This document shows, piece by piece, positions 36,059-44,728 of a DNA stretch of 64,000 bases. The notes beneath the pieces were generated by a model. The model did not search any database. It worked only from the letters and a program-made list of their open reading frames with translations, and was not told the origin of the DNA. The stretch comes from Buttiauxella brennerae ATCC 51605 (lineage in GTDB: Bacteria; Pseudomonadota; Gammaproteobacteria; Enterobacterales; Enterobacteriaceae). Every line of letters begins with the position of its first letter. Position 1 is the first letter of the stretch. The position numbers and the translations under genes were made by a program. The stretch lies in assembly GCF_001654925.1 (NCBI RefSeq), contig NZ_LXER01000006.1:434001-498000 (forward strand), in the 5' to 3' direction.

Positions 36059-37357
36059 TTACTCGGCAACTACCGTGCTACCTACACCGCGGTTGTTGAA
36101 CTCCCACAGGCGGTTGGCGTTAGCATCATTCAGGTCGCGCTGGATTTCGCCTTTCTCGCCTTTAGTACCGATATTGCCGGTAAATGGACGTTTAGAACTG
36201 GCGGCATCTGCCCAAGGTTTCGCGCTGTTGAAGCCTTCGTTGATCACGCTGTCACGGATAACAACCTGGCCATTAGATGTCTGGCCTGCGGCGTAACCGT
36301 TTTCCGTTGCTTCGATATCCCAGGCACGGCCCAGTTGCGCGACGTTATCACCTGCGGCGGTGAAGCGGCTGTTGATTGCCAGGAAACCGTAATACAGGTT
36401 TGGCTGTGTTGCTGGTGCAAACACATAGCCTTCCTGGGTACGGCTGTTCACCAGGCGGAAATCAGTGTTATCAAATACCACTGCACCACGGCCTGCAACG
36501 ACATCTACATCACCTTCGACGTAGCTGTTAGTTACCAGCGTGCGTGGCTGGCGGTCAGTCAACATGCGGTTTTGCACATCGCTGTTAGTCACCAGGAAGG
36601 TGTTCTGGCGGCCCAGCAGGTGAACATTGTTCAACTGAACTTTGTCGCCATCGGTACGCAGTGCTACAGCCTGATGGTTACTGGCATCAACACTGTCACC
36701 CAGGGTATTAGCGATGGTCAGGTTTTGCATCTGCAGGCCATTGTTCTGTGACCAGACTGCGGCAGAACACATCACGCCAACTGTGGCGTTACGCTTGCTC
36801 TGGCAGCTATCAAACATATACCAGGCGGGTTTACCCGGCATATATTTGCCACCCGGGTTAACCGCACGGCGCCAGGTGTTCACATCAATTTCAGAATCCA
36901 ACGGCATAGTGATTTTTACATCACTGGCGTTGTCCGTGGTGCCGTACAGCGTCACGCTGCCGGAACCTGCTGGAATATAAACGGTGCCGACATACTCGCC
37001 TGGCTGAATAGCAATGTACTGGCGGGTGTTGCTGTGCTTCATCATGGCTGCATCGACAGCGGCCTGAATAGAGGTGTGAGTCACACCTTCGCCACCGGCA
37101 GTGCCAACAACAAAGTCAGGCTGCTGCGGAAGGCGAATAGAAGACGGAGTCCACGGCGCTTCATCTTTATTTTTGGATGAGAAGTAACGCGCCTGAACAA
37201 AGTTTTGCGCTTCATCTGCCGACAAAATCGGACGAGACTGCGTTCCAGGTGCCACTTGCGTGGACGGTTTTTCTTCTGGCGGTGTAGAGCTACAGGCCGA
37301 TAGCGCCACAGCAAAAGCGAGCACAGCTGCCCGACGAGAAACAGAGAAGGTGTTCAA
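36059..37357 (-). CDS. ybhC: YbhC, outer-membrane lipoprotein of the pectinesterase family (acyl-CoA thioesterase in E. coli)
   Basis: 432 residues with a right-handed beta-helix pectin-methylesterase fold. Lipobox VALSAC gives a lipoprotein signal of about 20 residues. Family segments: PDFVVGTAGGEGVTHTSIQAAVDAA, YIAIQPGEYVGTVYIPAG, LLGRQNTFLVTNSD, and YVEGDVDVVAGRGAVVFDN, which corresponds to the PME active-site Asp strand. The start is TTG at 37357: it aligns with MNTFSVS of E. coli and has AAGGAG 6 nt upstream. Role in enterobacteria is unclear despite the pectinesterase name. Confidence 0.93.
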   Translation of the reverse strand: MNTFSVSRRAAVLAFAVALSACSSTPPEEKPSTQVAPGTQSRPILSADEAQNFVQARYFSSKNKDEAPWTPSSIRLPQQPDFVVGTAGGEGVTHTSIQAAVDAAMMKHSNTRQYIAIQPGEYVGTVYIPAGSGSVTLYGTTDNASDVKITMPLDSEIDVNTWRRAVNPGGKYMPGKPAWYMFDSCQSKRNATVGVMCSAAVWSQNNGLQMQNLTIANTLGDSVDASNHQAVALRTDGDKVQLNNVHLLGRQNTFLVTNSDVQNRMLTDRQPRTLVTNSYVEGDVDVVAGRGAVVFDNTDFRLVNSRTQEGYVFAPATQPNLYYGFLAINSRFTAAGDNVAQLGRAWDIEATENGYAAGQTSNGQVVIRDSVINEGFNSAKPWADAASSKRPFTGNIGTKGEKGEIQRDLNDANANRLWEFNNRGVGSTVVAE

Positions 37358-37432
37358 GGGTTGCTCCTTGCAGTGCAAATTTAAAAGGGGATCATAAAGC
37401 CTGCTTTTTTATACTAAGTTGAGCAAAACAGG

Positions 37433-37455
37433 AAGCCGATTATGAAAATCGGCTT
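37433..37455. terminator. Hairpin between ybhC and ybhB
   Basis: AAGCCGATT-ATGAA-AATCGGCTT, a 9-bp stem. On the minus strand it follows ybhB but the T-run after it is broken (CCTGTTTTG), so it may be a weak terminator. Confidence 0.5.
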
Positions 37456-37468
37456 TATAAAAAGAGGA

Positions 37469-37945
37469 TTAACTGAACATCGCGGTGACGGAAGCACTTC
37501 CTAATGAGTGGAAATGGACATTAAAACCGACCATGGCACCCGATGCATTTTCATCAACCTCAAGTTCTTTAACGTCCAGAGCATAAACGGTAAAGATATA
37601 ACGGTGAGTTTCGCCTTTTGGCGGCGCAGCCCCGCCATAACCCGCTTTACCAAAATCGGTACGCGTCTGAAGGGCAGGCTCTGGCAAAGCCGCTAAATGA
37701 GAACCCGCGCCCTGTGGCAACACGCGTGTATCGGCTGGCAGATTGACCACCACCCAATGCCACCAACCTGAACCGGTAGGCGCATCCGGGTCATAACAGG
37801 TGACGACGAAACTTTTAGTCCCGGTGGGAACATCGTCCCACACTAAGTGCGGAGAAATATTGTCGCCGTCGTAACCCATTCCGTTAAAGACATGGCGGTG
37901 AGGAAGTTTGTCGCCATCTTTGAAGTCCTGACTTATTAATTTCAT
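37469..37945 (-). CDS. ybhB: PEBP/Raf kinase inhibitor-like protein YbhB
   Basis: 158-residue phosphatidylethanolamine-binding-protein fold. The ligand-pocket motifs are CYDPDAPTGSGWWHWVVVNLP (DPDxP and GxxHW) and PPKGETHRYIFTVYAL (GxHRY). Same length as E. coli YbhB. Its physiological ligand is not known; homologues inhibit serine proteases or bind phospholipids. SD AGGAGCGAGC precedes the ATG. Confidence 0.95.
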   Translation of the reverse strand: MKLISQDFKDGDKLPHRHVFNGMGYDGDNISPHLVWDDVPTGTKSFVVTCYDPDAPTGSGWWHWVVVNLPADTRVLPQGAGSHLAALPEPALQTRTDFGKAGYGGAAPPKGETHRYIFTVYALDVKELEVDENASGAMVGFNVHFHSLGSASVTAMFS

Positions 37946-37975
37946 GCTCGCTCCTGATGGTTAGAGTTTCAGTCA

Positions 37976-38656
37976 CTAGAGTTTCAGTAGCTTAAGCAGT
38001 TCTTCGGCCGCAATCGCTGACGATGCCGGGTTTTGCCCGGTCACTAAATGCCCGTCAACCACAGCATATTCACCCCAGTCATCGGTGCGCTCAAACAATC
38101 CACCCGCTTTTTTCAGTTCATCTTCCACCAAAAAAGGCACCACGGCGGTTAAGCCAACGCCGTCTTCTTCGCTGTTGGTAAACCCGGTCACTCGTTTGCC
38201 TTTGACCAGTGGCTCACCGTTTGGCTTAGTGACTTTGCGTAACACGCCTGGGGCATGGCAAACCGCAGCAACGGGCTTGCCCGCGGCCCAGAAATGCTCA
38301 ATCAATTTAATGGAGTGATTATCTTCTGCCAGATCCCACAGCGGGCCGTGGCCGCCGGGGTAAAACACTGCGTCATAATCATCGGCGCGAATGCTTTCAA
38401 GTTTTTCGGTGTTGGCTAATAGTTTTTGTGCGGCGGTATCACTGCGAAAGCGTCGGGTGTCATCCGTTTGTGCATCAGGCTCATCGCTTACAGGGTCAAG
38501 CGGGGGTTGCCCGCCTTTTGGCGATGCCAGCGTGACATCGAGCCCTGCGTCGTGAAAGACATAATACGGCGCGGCAAACTCCTCAAGCCAAAAGCCTGTG
38601 GGTTTGCCGGTATTGCCCAGCTGATTGTGCGAGGTTAAAACCATGAGGATTTTCAT
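37976..38656 (-). CDS. DJ-1/PfpI family protein, Hsp31-like (predicted glyoxalase III or chaperone)
   Basis: 226 residues with a DJ-1/PfpI fold. The nucleophile elbow is AAVCHAPG with Cys133-His134, and the acidic partner is in GFWLEEFAAPY (Glu25/26), giving the Glu-Cys-His set of Hsp31/glyoxalase III proteins. The family is known for methylglyoxal detoxification or holdase activity. It is distinct from E. coli HchA in length and N-terminus and resembles the shorter, fungal-Hsp31-like class. It lies between ybhB and bioA, which are adjacent in K-12, so it is an insertion or lineage-specific retention. Substrate not predictable. Confidence 0.88.
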   Translation of the reverse strand: MKILMVLTSHNQLGNTGKPTGFWLEEFAAPYYVFHDAGLDVTLASPKGGQPPLDPVSDEPDAQTDDTRRFRSDTAAQKLLANTEKLESIRADDYDAVFYPGGHGPLWDLAEDNHSIKLIEHFWAAGKPVAAVCHAPGVLRKVTKPNGEPLVKGKRVTGFTNSEEDGVGLTAVVPFLVEDELKKAGGLFERTDDWGEYAVVDGHLVTGQNPASSAIAAEELLKLLKL

Positions 38657-38726
38657 CTAAATCTCCCTGTTGGGGACGTGAAAAGATCCTCGAAGTGTAG
38701 TGCATCAGCGAGCGGCCTGCAGATTC

Positions 38727-40016
38727 TCAGCTTTTGAAAAATGCAGGGTTTTGCACCGCAAGGGTCACCGCTTTAATCAATTTTGCCAGTTGTTCACGGC
38801 TGATAACGTATGGGGGCATCAGGTAAATTAAACGCCCGAAGGGACGGATCCAGACTCCTTGCTCAACGAAGAATGCCTGAAGTGCCGCCATATCCACCGG
38901 GTGATGAGTTTCTACCACGCCAATCGCGCCAAGCACGCGCACATCCGCCACTTGCTCACCATCACGTAAAGGCTCAAGTCCTTCCAGCAACTGTGCTTCA
39001 AGTGCTTTAACCTGCTGTTGCCAGTGGCCTTCTTCGAGCAATGCAAGGCTTTCGGCTGCTACTGCACAGGCTAATGGGTTGCCCATAAAAGTAGGGCCAT
39101 GCATAAAGCACCCGGCTTCGCCGTCGCTGATCGTTTCCGCCACCAGGCGTGTGGTGAGCGTTGCGGAAAGCGTCATCGTACCGCCGGTCAGCGCTTTGCC
39201 CAGACACAGAATATCCGGTGAAATTCCAGCATGTTCGCAGGCAAAAAGTTTGCCCGTGCGGCCAAAACCGGTCGCTATCTCATCGGCAATCAGCAAAATT
39301 CCTTCGCGGTCGCACATGCGGCGGATTCGACGCAACCATTCCGGATGATAGAAACGCATTCCCCCCGCGCCTTGCACAATTGGCTCAAGGATAACCGCAG
39401 CGATTTCATGGCGATGGGCGGCCATTAAACGTGCGAACGGCACGATGTCCATTTCATCCCATTCATCGTCAAAACGGCAATTTGGTGCCGGGGCAAATAG
39501 ATGTTCTGGCAGGTAGCCTTGCCACAGGCTGTGCATCGAGTTATCCGGGTCACAGACTGACATCGCGCCAAACGTATCGCCATGATAACCATGACGGAAA
39601 GTGAGAAAGCGTTGGCGCGGGTCGCCTTTGGCATGCCAGTACTGTAGTGCCATTTTCATTGCGACTTCGACGGCAACGGAGCCGGAGTCAGCGAGGAATA
39701 CGCATTCGAGATTTTCAGGCGTCATCGCGACCAGTTTGCGGCACAGCGCTACTGCGGGTGGGTGCGTGATCCCGCCAAACATCACATGCGACATCTGGTC
39801 AATCTGGTCTTTCATTGCCTGATTTAAGCGCGGGTGATTGTAGCCATGAATCGCCGCCCACCAGGACGACATCCCGTCAACAAGGGCTTTACCATCAGCA
39901 AGTTGCAGTTCGCAGCCCGTCGCCCCCACCACCGGATAAACCGGTAACGGTTGAGTCATGGAAGTATACGGGTGCCAGATATGTTGTTGGTCGAACGCTA
40001 AATCAGCAGGGGTCAT
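38727..40016 (-). CDS. bioA: Adenosylmethionine-8-amino-7-oxononanoate transaminase BioA
   Basis: 429-residue class III aminotransferase that converts KAPA to DAPA using SAM as amino donor. Motifs: [12 protein letters not shown] at the N-terminus, [13 protein letters not shown] (PLP phosphate region), [22 protein letters not shown], and the PLP Lys in [16 protein letters not shown]. Same length as E. coli BioA. Divergent from bioBFCD over a shared BirA operator. Confidence 0.97.
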   Translation of the reverse strand: MTPADLAFDQQHIWHPYTSMTQPLPVYPVVGATGCELQLADGKALVDGMSSWWAAIHGYNHPRLNQAMKDQIDQMSHVMFGGITHPPAVALCRKLVAMTPENLECVFLADSGSVAVEVAMKMALQYWHAKGDPRQRFLTFRHGYHGDTFGAMSVCDPDNSMHSLWQGYLPEHLFAPAPNCRFDDEWDEMDIVPFARLMAAHRHEIAAVILEPIVQGAGGMRFYHPEWLRRIRRMCDREGILLIADEIATGFGRTGKLFACEHAGISPDILCLGKALTGGTMTLSATLTTRLVAETISDGEAGCFMHGPTFMGNPLACAVAAESLALLEEGHWQQQVKALEAQLLEGLEPLRDGEQVADVRVLGAIGVVETHHPVDMAALQAFFVEQGVWIRPFGRLIYLMPPYVISREQLAKLIKAVTLAVQNPAFFKS

Positions 40017-40022
40017 AGGGTG

Positions 40023-40060
40023 ACTTGTAAACCATTTAAAAAAGATTTAGGTTTACAAGT
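40023..40060. promoter_or_regulatory. BirA operator between bioA and bioB
   Basis: ACTTGTAAACC at 40023-40033 and GGTTTACAAGT at 40050-40060 form an 11-bp perfect inverted repeat with a 16-bp spacer, the standard enterobacterial bio operator. Biotinoyl-AMP-bound BirA would repress both bioA and bioBFCD. Confidence 0.96.
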
Positions 40061-40105
40061 ATAACGTCAATCAATGGCTAACAACACCCTTTTTGGAGAC
40101 GCCCC

Positions 40106-41146
40106 ATGGCTCACCACGCACGCTGGTCAATGTCGCAGGTCACTGCTTTATTTGAAAAACCTTTCCTAGAACTGCTGTTTGAAGCACAAACTGTGCATCG
40201 CCAGCATTTCGATCCTCGTCATGTGCAGGTCAGCACATTGTTGTCGATTAAGACCGGTGCCTGTCCGGAAGACTGCAAATATTGCCCGCAAAGCGCGCGA
40301 TACAAAACCGGACTGGCTTCCGAACGCCTGATGGAAGTTGAGCAAGTACTGGACTCCGCTCGTAAAGCGCTGAATGCCGGTTCTACCCGTTTCTGCATGG
40401 GCGCTGCGTGGAAAAACCCTAATGATCGCGATATGCCATACCTCGAGCAAATGGTGCAGGGGGTACGTGAAATGGGGCTGGAAACCTGCATGACGCTCGG
40501 GACATTAACCGATTCACAAGCCCAGCGACTTGCGTCTGCCGGGCTTGATTACTACAACCACAACCTCGATACCTCGCCAGAATTTTACGGCAATATTATT
40601 ACCACTCGTACTTATCAGGAGCGCCTCGACACGCTGGATAAAGTGCGCGATGCCGGCATTAAAGTCTGCTCTGGCGGCATTGTTGGTTTGGGTGAAACGG
40701 TCACCGACCGCGCCGGGTTGCTGCTGCAATTAGCCAATTTACCAACGCCACCAGAAAGCGTGCCAATTAACATGCTGGTGAAAGTCAAAGGCACGCCGAT
40801 GGCGGATAACGAAGACGTTGATGCATTTGATTTTATTCGCACAATCGCGGTGGCACGCATCATGATGCCAAAGTCTTTCGTGCGGCTTTCCGCCGGACGC
40901 GAGCAGATGAGCGAGCAGACCCAGGCAATGTGTTTCATGGCGGGGGCGAACTCAATTTTCTATGGTTGCAAACTGCTCACCACTCCAAACCCGGAAGAAG
41001 ACAAAGACCTGCAATTGTTCCGCAAGCTGGGGCTTAACCCACAGCAAACTACCACCCATGCGGGCGACAACGAACAGCAACAACAACTGGCCGATCAATT
41101 GCTGTCAGCGGATACGGAGAAATACTACAACGCGGCGGCTGTATGA
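40106..41146 (+). CDS. bioB: Biotin synthase BioB
   Basis: 346-residue radical SAM enzyme that inserts sulfur into dethiobiotin. The [4Fe-4S] motif is CPEDCKYC in [18 protein letters not shown]. Residues for the [2Fe-2S] sulfur-donor cluster are in [33 protein letters not shown] and the conserved Arg in [23 protein letters not shown] precedes the ATG. Overlaps bioF by 4 nt. Confidence 0.98.
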   Translation: MAHHARWSMSQVTALFEKPFLELLFEAQTVHRQHFDPRHVQVSTLLSIKTGACPEDCKYCPQSARYKTGLASERLMEVEQVLDSARKALNAGSTRFCMGAAWKNPNDRDMPYLEQMVQGVREMGLETCMTLGTLTDSQAQRLASAGLDYYNHNLDTSPEFYGNIITTRTYQERLDTLDKVRDAGIKVCSGGIVGLGETVTDRAGLLLQLANLPTPPESVPINMLVKVKGTPMADNEDVDAFDFIRTIAVARIMMPKSFVRLSAGREQMSEQTQAMCFMAGANSIFYGCKLLTTPNPEEDKDLQLFRKLGLNPQQTTTHAGDNEQQQQLADQLLSADTEKYYNAAAV

Positions 41147-42294
41147 GTTGGCAGCAGCGAATTGATCGCGCGCTCGAGCAGCGGAAAACCAACGGCAGCT
41201 TTCGAACCCGCACGGTCAATCAACAAGGTAGCGCGCGCTACCTTATGCAGAACGGCACCCGCTACCTGAATTTTTCCAGTAATGATTATCTGGGGATAAG
41301 CCAGCATGCGCAGGTGATTAGCGCCTGGCAGCAGGGGGCTGAGATATACGGTGTTGGAAGCGGTGGTTCCGGGCATGTTACCGGGTATAACGAAGCGCAT
41401 CAGCTGTTTGAAGAACAGTTGGCTGACTGGCTTGGCTACCCGCGCGCGCTGCTATTTATTTCAGGTTTTGCGGCCAATCAGGCACTGATCGCGGCATTCA
41501 CTGAAAAATCAGACCGTATCGTTGCCGATAAACTCAGCCACGCCTCGCTTCTTGAAGCGGCGATGCATAGCCCGGCGCAGTTACGGCGTTTTGCCCATAA
41601 TGATGTGGACTCACTGCAAACGTTGCTCGAACAGCCCATTGATGGCCAACAACTGGTGATCACCGAAGGTGTTTTCAGCATGGATGGTGATGCAGCGCCA
41701 TTGGCTGAAATTGCGCAGGTGACGCGTCATGCCCAGGGCCTGTTGATGGTCGACGATGCCCATGGCATTGGCGTCATGGGTAATCAGGGGCGCGGGAGTT
41801 GTGACCACTTGCAAGTTAAACCAGACCTGCTGGTGGTGACCTTTGGCAAAGCGTTTGGTGCCAGCGGAGCCGCTGTGTTGTGCAGTGAATCAATGGCTGA
41901 TTACCTGCTGCAATTTGCCCGGCATCTCATCTACAGCACGGCGATGCCGCCTGCGCAGGCGTGTGCATTGTCCACTGCGTTAAACGTGATTCGCCGTGAT
42001 GATTCAAGGCGCTTGATGTTGCAGGCCAATATTGCTCGCTTCCGTGCAGGTGCTCAGTCACTTCCTTGGCAATTAATGTCTTCGCAAACGGCGATACAGC
42101 CGCTGATTGTTGGAGAAAACCAACCAGCTGTGAATCTTGCCGCCACATTGCGTGAACGTGGGATCTGGGTGACGGCTATTCGCCCACCAACCGTTCCACC
42201 GGGTACGGCACGGCTGCGTATTACGCTGACCGCCAGCCACACCGATGCGGATATCGACATGCTTCTGGAGGCTCTGTATGACGCGGCTCGTTGA
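41143..42294 (+). CDS. bioF: 8-amino-7-oxononanoate synthase BioF
   Basis: 383-residue PLP-dependent alpha-oxoamine synthase joining pimeloyl-ACP and L-alanine. Segments: [43 protein letters not shown], and the PLP Lys in [14 protein letters not shown]. Starts within the bioB stop (ATGA) and its own 3' end overlaps bioC by 17 nt. Confidence 0.97.
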   Translation: MSWQQRIDRALEQRKTNGSFRTRTVNQQGSARYLMQNGTRYLNFSSNDYLGISQHAQVISAWQQGAEIYGVGSGGSGHVTGYNEAHQLFEEQLADWLGYPRALLFISGFAANQALIAAFTEKSDRIVADKLSHASLLEAAMHSPAQLRRFAHNDVDSLQTLLEQPIDGQQLVITEGVFSMDGDAAPLAEIAQVTRHAQGLLMVDDAHGIGVMGNQGRGSCDHLQVKPDLLVVTFGKAFGASGAAVLCSESMADYLLQFARHLIYSTAMPPAQACALSTALNVIRRDDSRRLMLQANIARFRAGAQSLPWQLMSSQTAIQPLIVGENQPAVNLAATLRERGIWVTAIRPPTVPPGTARLRITLTASHTDADIDMLLEALYDAAR

Positions 42295-43036
42295 TAAAGC
42301 GGCAGTCGCTGCGGCATTTGGCCGGGCGGCAATGACTTATGACCGCCATGCCGAATTGCAGCGCACCAGTGGCGCGTTGCTGGCGGGTATGCTCGAAGGG
42401 CGCACCATTTCAAACGTGCTCGATGCAGGATGCGGGACGGGCTGGTACAGCCGTGCCTGGCGTGAAAAAGGCTGCCATGTGACGGCGTTGGACCTCTCGA
42501 CAGACATGTTGAACCATGCCACGCAGCAAGGCTCGGCAGATCGTTATCTCGAAGGTGATATCGAAGCCATCAATCTTAAAGACAGCCATGTTGACCTGGC
42601 ATGGAGCAACCTGGCGGTACAGTGGTGCAATGATTTACGCGCAGGCTTAAGTGAACTTTACCGCGTAACACGCCCTGGCGGATGTGTGGCATTTACTACC
42701 CTTGCGGCCGAGTCTTTATCCGAATTGCACACCGCCTGGCAGGCGGTAGATGAACGGCCTCATGCCAATAAATTTCTGCCGATTTCGCAGATTCATGAAG
42801 CGTGCGATGGGTGGCATTATTCCCTGCAAACTCATGAGATTAGCCAGTCGTTCTATAGTGTAATGAGCGCGATGCACTCGCTAAAAGGTATTGGTGCGAC
42901 GCATCTTCATGACGGTCGTAAAACGTCATTGATGACCCGCCAACAGTTACAAAAATTGAGCCTTGCCTGGCCTCAAAAAGAGGGGCGATTTCCCCTGACC
43001 TGGCAGCTCGTTTGTGGAGTCATTGAACGTGATTAA
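42278..43036 (+). CDS. bioC: Malonyl-ACP O-methyltransferase BioC
   Basis: 252-residue SAM methyltransferase that masks the malonyl carboxyl so fatty acid enzymes can build pimelate. N-terminus [22 protein letters not shown] is the BioC signature, SAM motif I is [15 protein letters not shown], followed by VTALDLS and [12 protein letters not shown]. The ATG at 42278 has GGAGG 6 nt upstream and lies within the 3' end of bioF. Confidence 0.95.
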   Translation: MTRLVDKAAVAAAFGRAAMTYDRHAELQRTSGALLAGMLEGRTISNVLDAGCGTGWYSRAWREKGCHVTALDLSTDMLNHATQQGSADRYLEGDIEAINLKDSHVDLAWSNLAVQWCNDLRAGLSELYRVTRPGGCVAFTTLAAESLSELHTAWQAVDERPHANKFLPISQIHEACDGWHYSLQTHEISQSFYSVMSAMHSLKGIGATHLHDGRKTSLMTRQQLQKLSLAWPQKEGRFPLTWQLVCGVIERD

Positions 43037-43712
43037 AAAATGGTTTGTCACTGGAACCGATACGGAAGTCGGTAAAACTGTTGCCAGCTGTGCTTTGCTG
43101 CAGGCTGCAACACACGCAGGTTACCGCACCGCGGGCTATAAGCCGGTGGCGTCGGGCAGTGAAATGACCGGGCAGGGGATCCGTAACACGGATGCACTGG
43201 CCTTACAGCTTAATAGCAGTGTCCCGTTAAGCTACGAACAGGTTAACCCTTACGCCTTTCTGGAGCCGACATCTCCGCATATCGTGAGTGCGCAAGAGCA
43301 GCGGCCCATTGAGTTTTCGCAGATATCCGCAGGCTTTGAAGCGCTGACTTCTCAGGCGGACTGGCTACAGGTAGAAGGCGCGGGCGGTTGGTTTACACCG
43401 CTTTCTTCCAGCAAAACCTTTGCGGATTGGGTGATACAAGAGCAGTTACCCGTGATCCTGGTGGTTGGGGTTAAGTTGGGCTGTATCAACCATGCCATGC
43501 TGACTGCGCTCGCGGTCCAAAGTGCAGGGCTGCGTCTGGCGGGTTGGATTGCTAACGATGTGCAACCCACCGGAAAGCGTCACCCTGAGTATATCGCAAC
43601 GCTACGTGATGTTTTAAAAGCCCCCATGCTGGGCGAAATTCCATTCTGCCCGAATATCGACAGTCAAACGCCTTTAGGCGGCTACCTGGATATTTCGCTT
43701 CTTTCGCAGTAA
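43029..43712 (+). CDS. bioD: Dethiobiotin synthetase BioD
   Basis: 227-residue ATP-dependent carboxylase closing the ureido ring. P-loop GTDTEVGKTVAS, YKPVASGSE, EGAGGWFTPLS and GCINHAMLTA are conserved. Three in-frame non-ATG starts exist (GTG 43014, TTG 43023, GTG 43029). GTG 43029 is chosen because GGAG at 43016-43019 is 9 nt upstream and the product [11 protein letters not shown] then aligns with family starts. It overlaps bioC by 8 nt. Confidence 0.95.
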   Translation: MIKKWFVTGTDTEVGKTVASCALLQAATHAGYRTAGYKPVASGSEMTGQGIRNTDALALQLNSSVPLSYEQVNPYAFLEPTSPHIVSAQEQRPIEFSQISAGFEALTSQADWLQVEGAGGWFTPLSSSKTFADWVIQEQLPVILVVGVKLGCINHAMLTALAVQSAGLRLAGWIANDVQPTGKRHPEYIATLRDVLKAPMLGEIPFCPNIDSQTPLGGYLDISLLSQ

Positions 43713-43740
43713 CTCGCAAATTCACCGTTCGTTTTTGCAA

Positions 43741-43762
43741 CGCCCGATAAATCTTTCGGGCG
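43741..43762 (+). terminator. Hairpin downstream of bioBFCD
   Basis: CGCCCGA-TAAATCTT-TCGGGCG stem followed by CTCTTCC. Probable end of the bio operon although the T-run is poor. Confidence 0.6.
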
Positions 43763-43841
43763 CTCTTCCATATGCCGATAATTTCCAGATCTTCTCCTTT
43801 GTAGAAAAATACCTCGCAGGTAAATTGTCTCTCAACTTTAT

Positions 43842-43857
43842 GTTGTCATGTGACAAC
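43842..43857. promoter_or_regulatory. Inverted repeat 5' of the HicA-like gene: candidate operator (or terminator)
   Basis: GTTGTCA-TG-TGACAAC, perfect 7-bp arms around a 2-bp centre, centred 36 bp before the ATG of the next gene. The tight symmetry suits a dimeric repressor. A T-run (CTTTTTTG) follows, so it could instead be a small terminator, but a 2-nt loop is too tight for a full stem. Confidence 0.5.
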
Positions 43858-43885
43858 TTTTTTGCGAGTATAGCCAGGAGGTTTT

Positions 43886-44149
43886 ATGAAGCGGCGCATT
43901 CACCCGAATAAGGACATTGAAGCAGCATTAAGTTATGCCGAATGTCAGGGCTGGCAAGTGCGGCCCGGTGGGGCACATTGCTGGGGGAAAATGTATTGTC
44001 CCTGGAATGACAAAGCATGCCGTTGCGGTGAGTTTTGTATCAGCTGTATCTGGAGCACGCCGCGCAGTGCCTATAACCATGCCAGGCAAATACGGCGGGT
44101 TGTTGATAACTGTAGCCAGCAGGGCATACCACTCATCATCAGACATTAA
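43886..44149 (+). CDS. HicA-like small cysteine-rich protein (putative toxin-like partner)
   Basis: 87-residue basic protein with an excellent SD (AGGAGG, 4 nt before ATG). The layout (N-terminal helix IEAALSYAECQGWQVR, a loop GGAHCWGKMYC, then STPRSAYNHARQIRRVV) resembles the compact dsRBD-like fold of HicA mRNA interferases, where a Gly-x-His at the start of strand 2 is catalytic; here His31 is in GGAH. Unlike HicA it has eight Cys (20, 32, 38, 45, 47, 51, 54, 76), with CRC and CISC hinting at metal binding. No firm family name. It precedes the HTH gene by 17 nt in an apparent operon. HicA kinship is inference. Confidence 0.7.
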   Translation: MKRRIHPNKDIEAALSYAECQGWQVRPGGAHCWGKMYCPWNDKACRCGEFCISCIWSTPRSAYNHARQIRRVVDNCSQQGIPLIIRH

Positions 44150-44166
44150 GTTTCAAGGAGCAGAAT

Positions 44167-44685
44167 ATGTCAGAATTTAGCTTCACGTTGATTTTCACGC
44201 TGCCAGAAAAGAGCCAGGACCCGGAACAATGGGTTGAAGCATTGGGCGCACAAGGTTGCGATGATGCGCTGGTTGGCGTGGGCGTCACAGGGCGAATTGC
44301 GCTGAATTTCATTCGTGAATCAACGGATGCCAAACAGGCCGTTGTTTCAGCGATTAAAGATGTCAAACGTATTATTCCAGGCGCTACGTTGGTTGAAGTT
44401 ATGCCGGATCTGGTCGGGCTAACGGATATCGCCGAGCTGCTGGGTTTTTCCCGGCAGTACATGCGCAAAGTGATGGTGAGCCGCGAAGCGTTTCCTCAAC
44501 CGGTGCATGACGGTAAAACCGCAATCTGGCACCTGGAGCCGGTGCTGCGTTGGATGCGTGAAGCAGGTGTTTCTAAAGTGCCATTGCCGCTAGTGGAATT
44601 ATCAGCGGTGACCCGCCAATGTAATTTGCAGCGTGAACTTGCCGATCTGGACGTGAAAGTACAAAAACAACTCGGTCAATTGTGA
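44167..44685 (+). CDS. HTH DNA-binding protein paired with the HicA-like gene (putative antitoxin/regulator)
   Basis: 172 residues, SD AAGGAG 6 nt upstream. The N-terminal ~80 residues alternate strands and helices (FSFTLIFTL, GRIALNFIRES, AVVSAIKDVKRIIPGA), with a pattern like the small partially degraded RNase-H-like domain of HicB-type proteins. Residues ~83-130 (LTDIAELLGFSRQYMRKVM then FPQPVHDGKTAIWHLEPVLRWM) form an AlpA/MerR-like HTH. The tail is coiled-coil-like (LQRELADLDVKVQKQLGQL). A regulator next to a small HicA-like partner suggests a self-regulated toxin-antitoxin type pair; function not proven. Followed by a hairpin at 44684-44715. Confidence 0.75.
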   Translation: MSEFSFTLIFTLPEKSQDPEQWVEALGAQGCDDALVGVGVTGRIALNFIRESTDAKQAVVSAIKDVKRIIPGATLVEVMPDLVGLTDIAELLGFSRQYMRKVMVSREAFPQPVHDGKTAIWHLEPVLRWMREAGVSKVPLPLVELSAVTRQCNLQRELADLDVKVQKQLGQL

Positions 44686-44715
44686 CGGCAGAACGTGCTG
44701 GGTGTTCTTGCCGTC
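44684..44715. terminator. Hairpin between the HTH gene and the orphan ATPase gene
   Basis: GACGGCAGAAC pairs with GTTCTTGCCGTC with one bulged base and a 9-nt loop, starting at the stop codon of the HTH gene. No T-run, so it may be a terminator only in part, but it sits between two convergent genes. Confidence 0.5.
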
Positions 44716-44728
44716 GAGTGAAACACCA

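Noticed and set aside
36041..36751. 236-codon plus-strand ORF antisense to ybhC
   Set aside because: Lies wholly within ybhC, no SD, no family resemblance.
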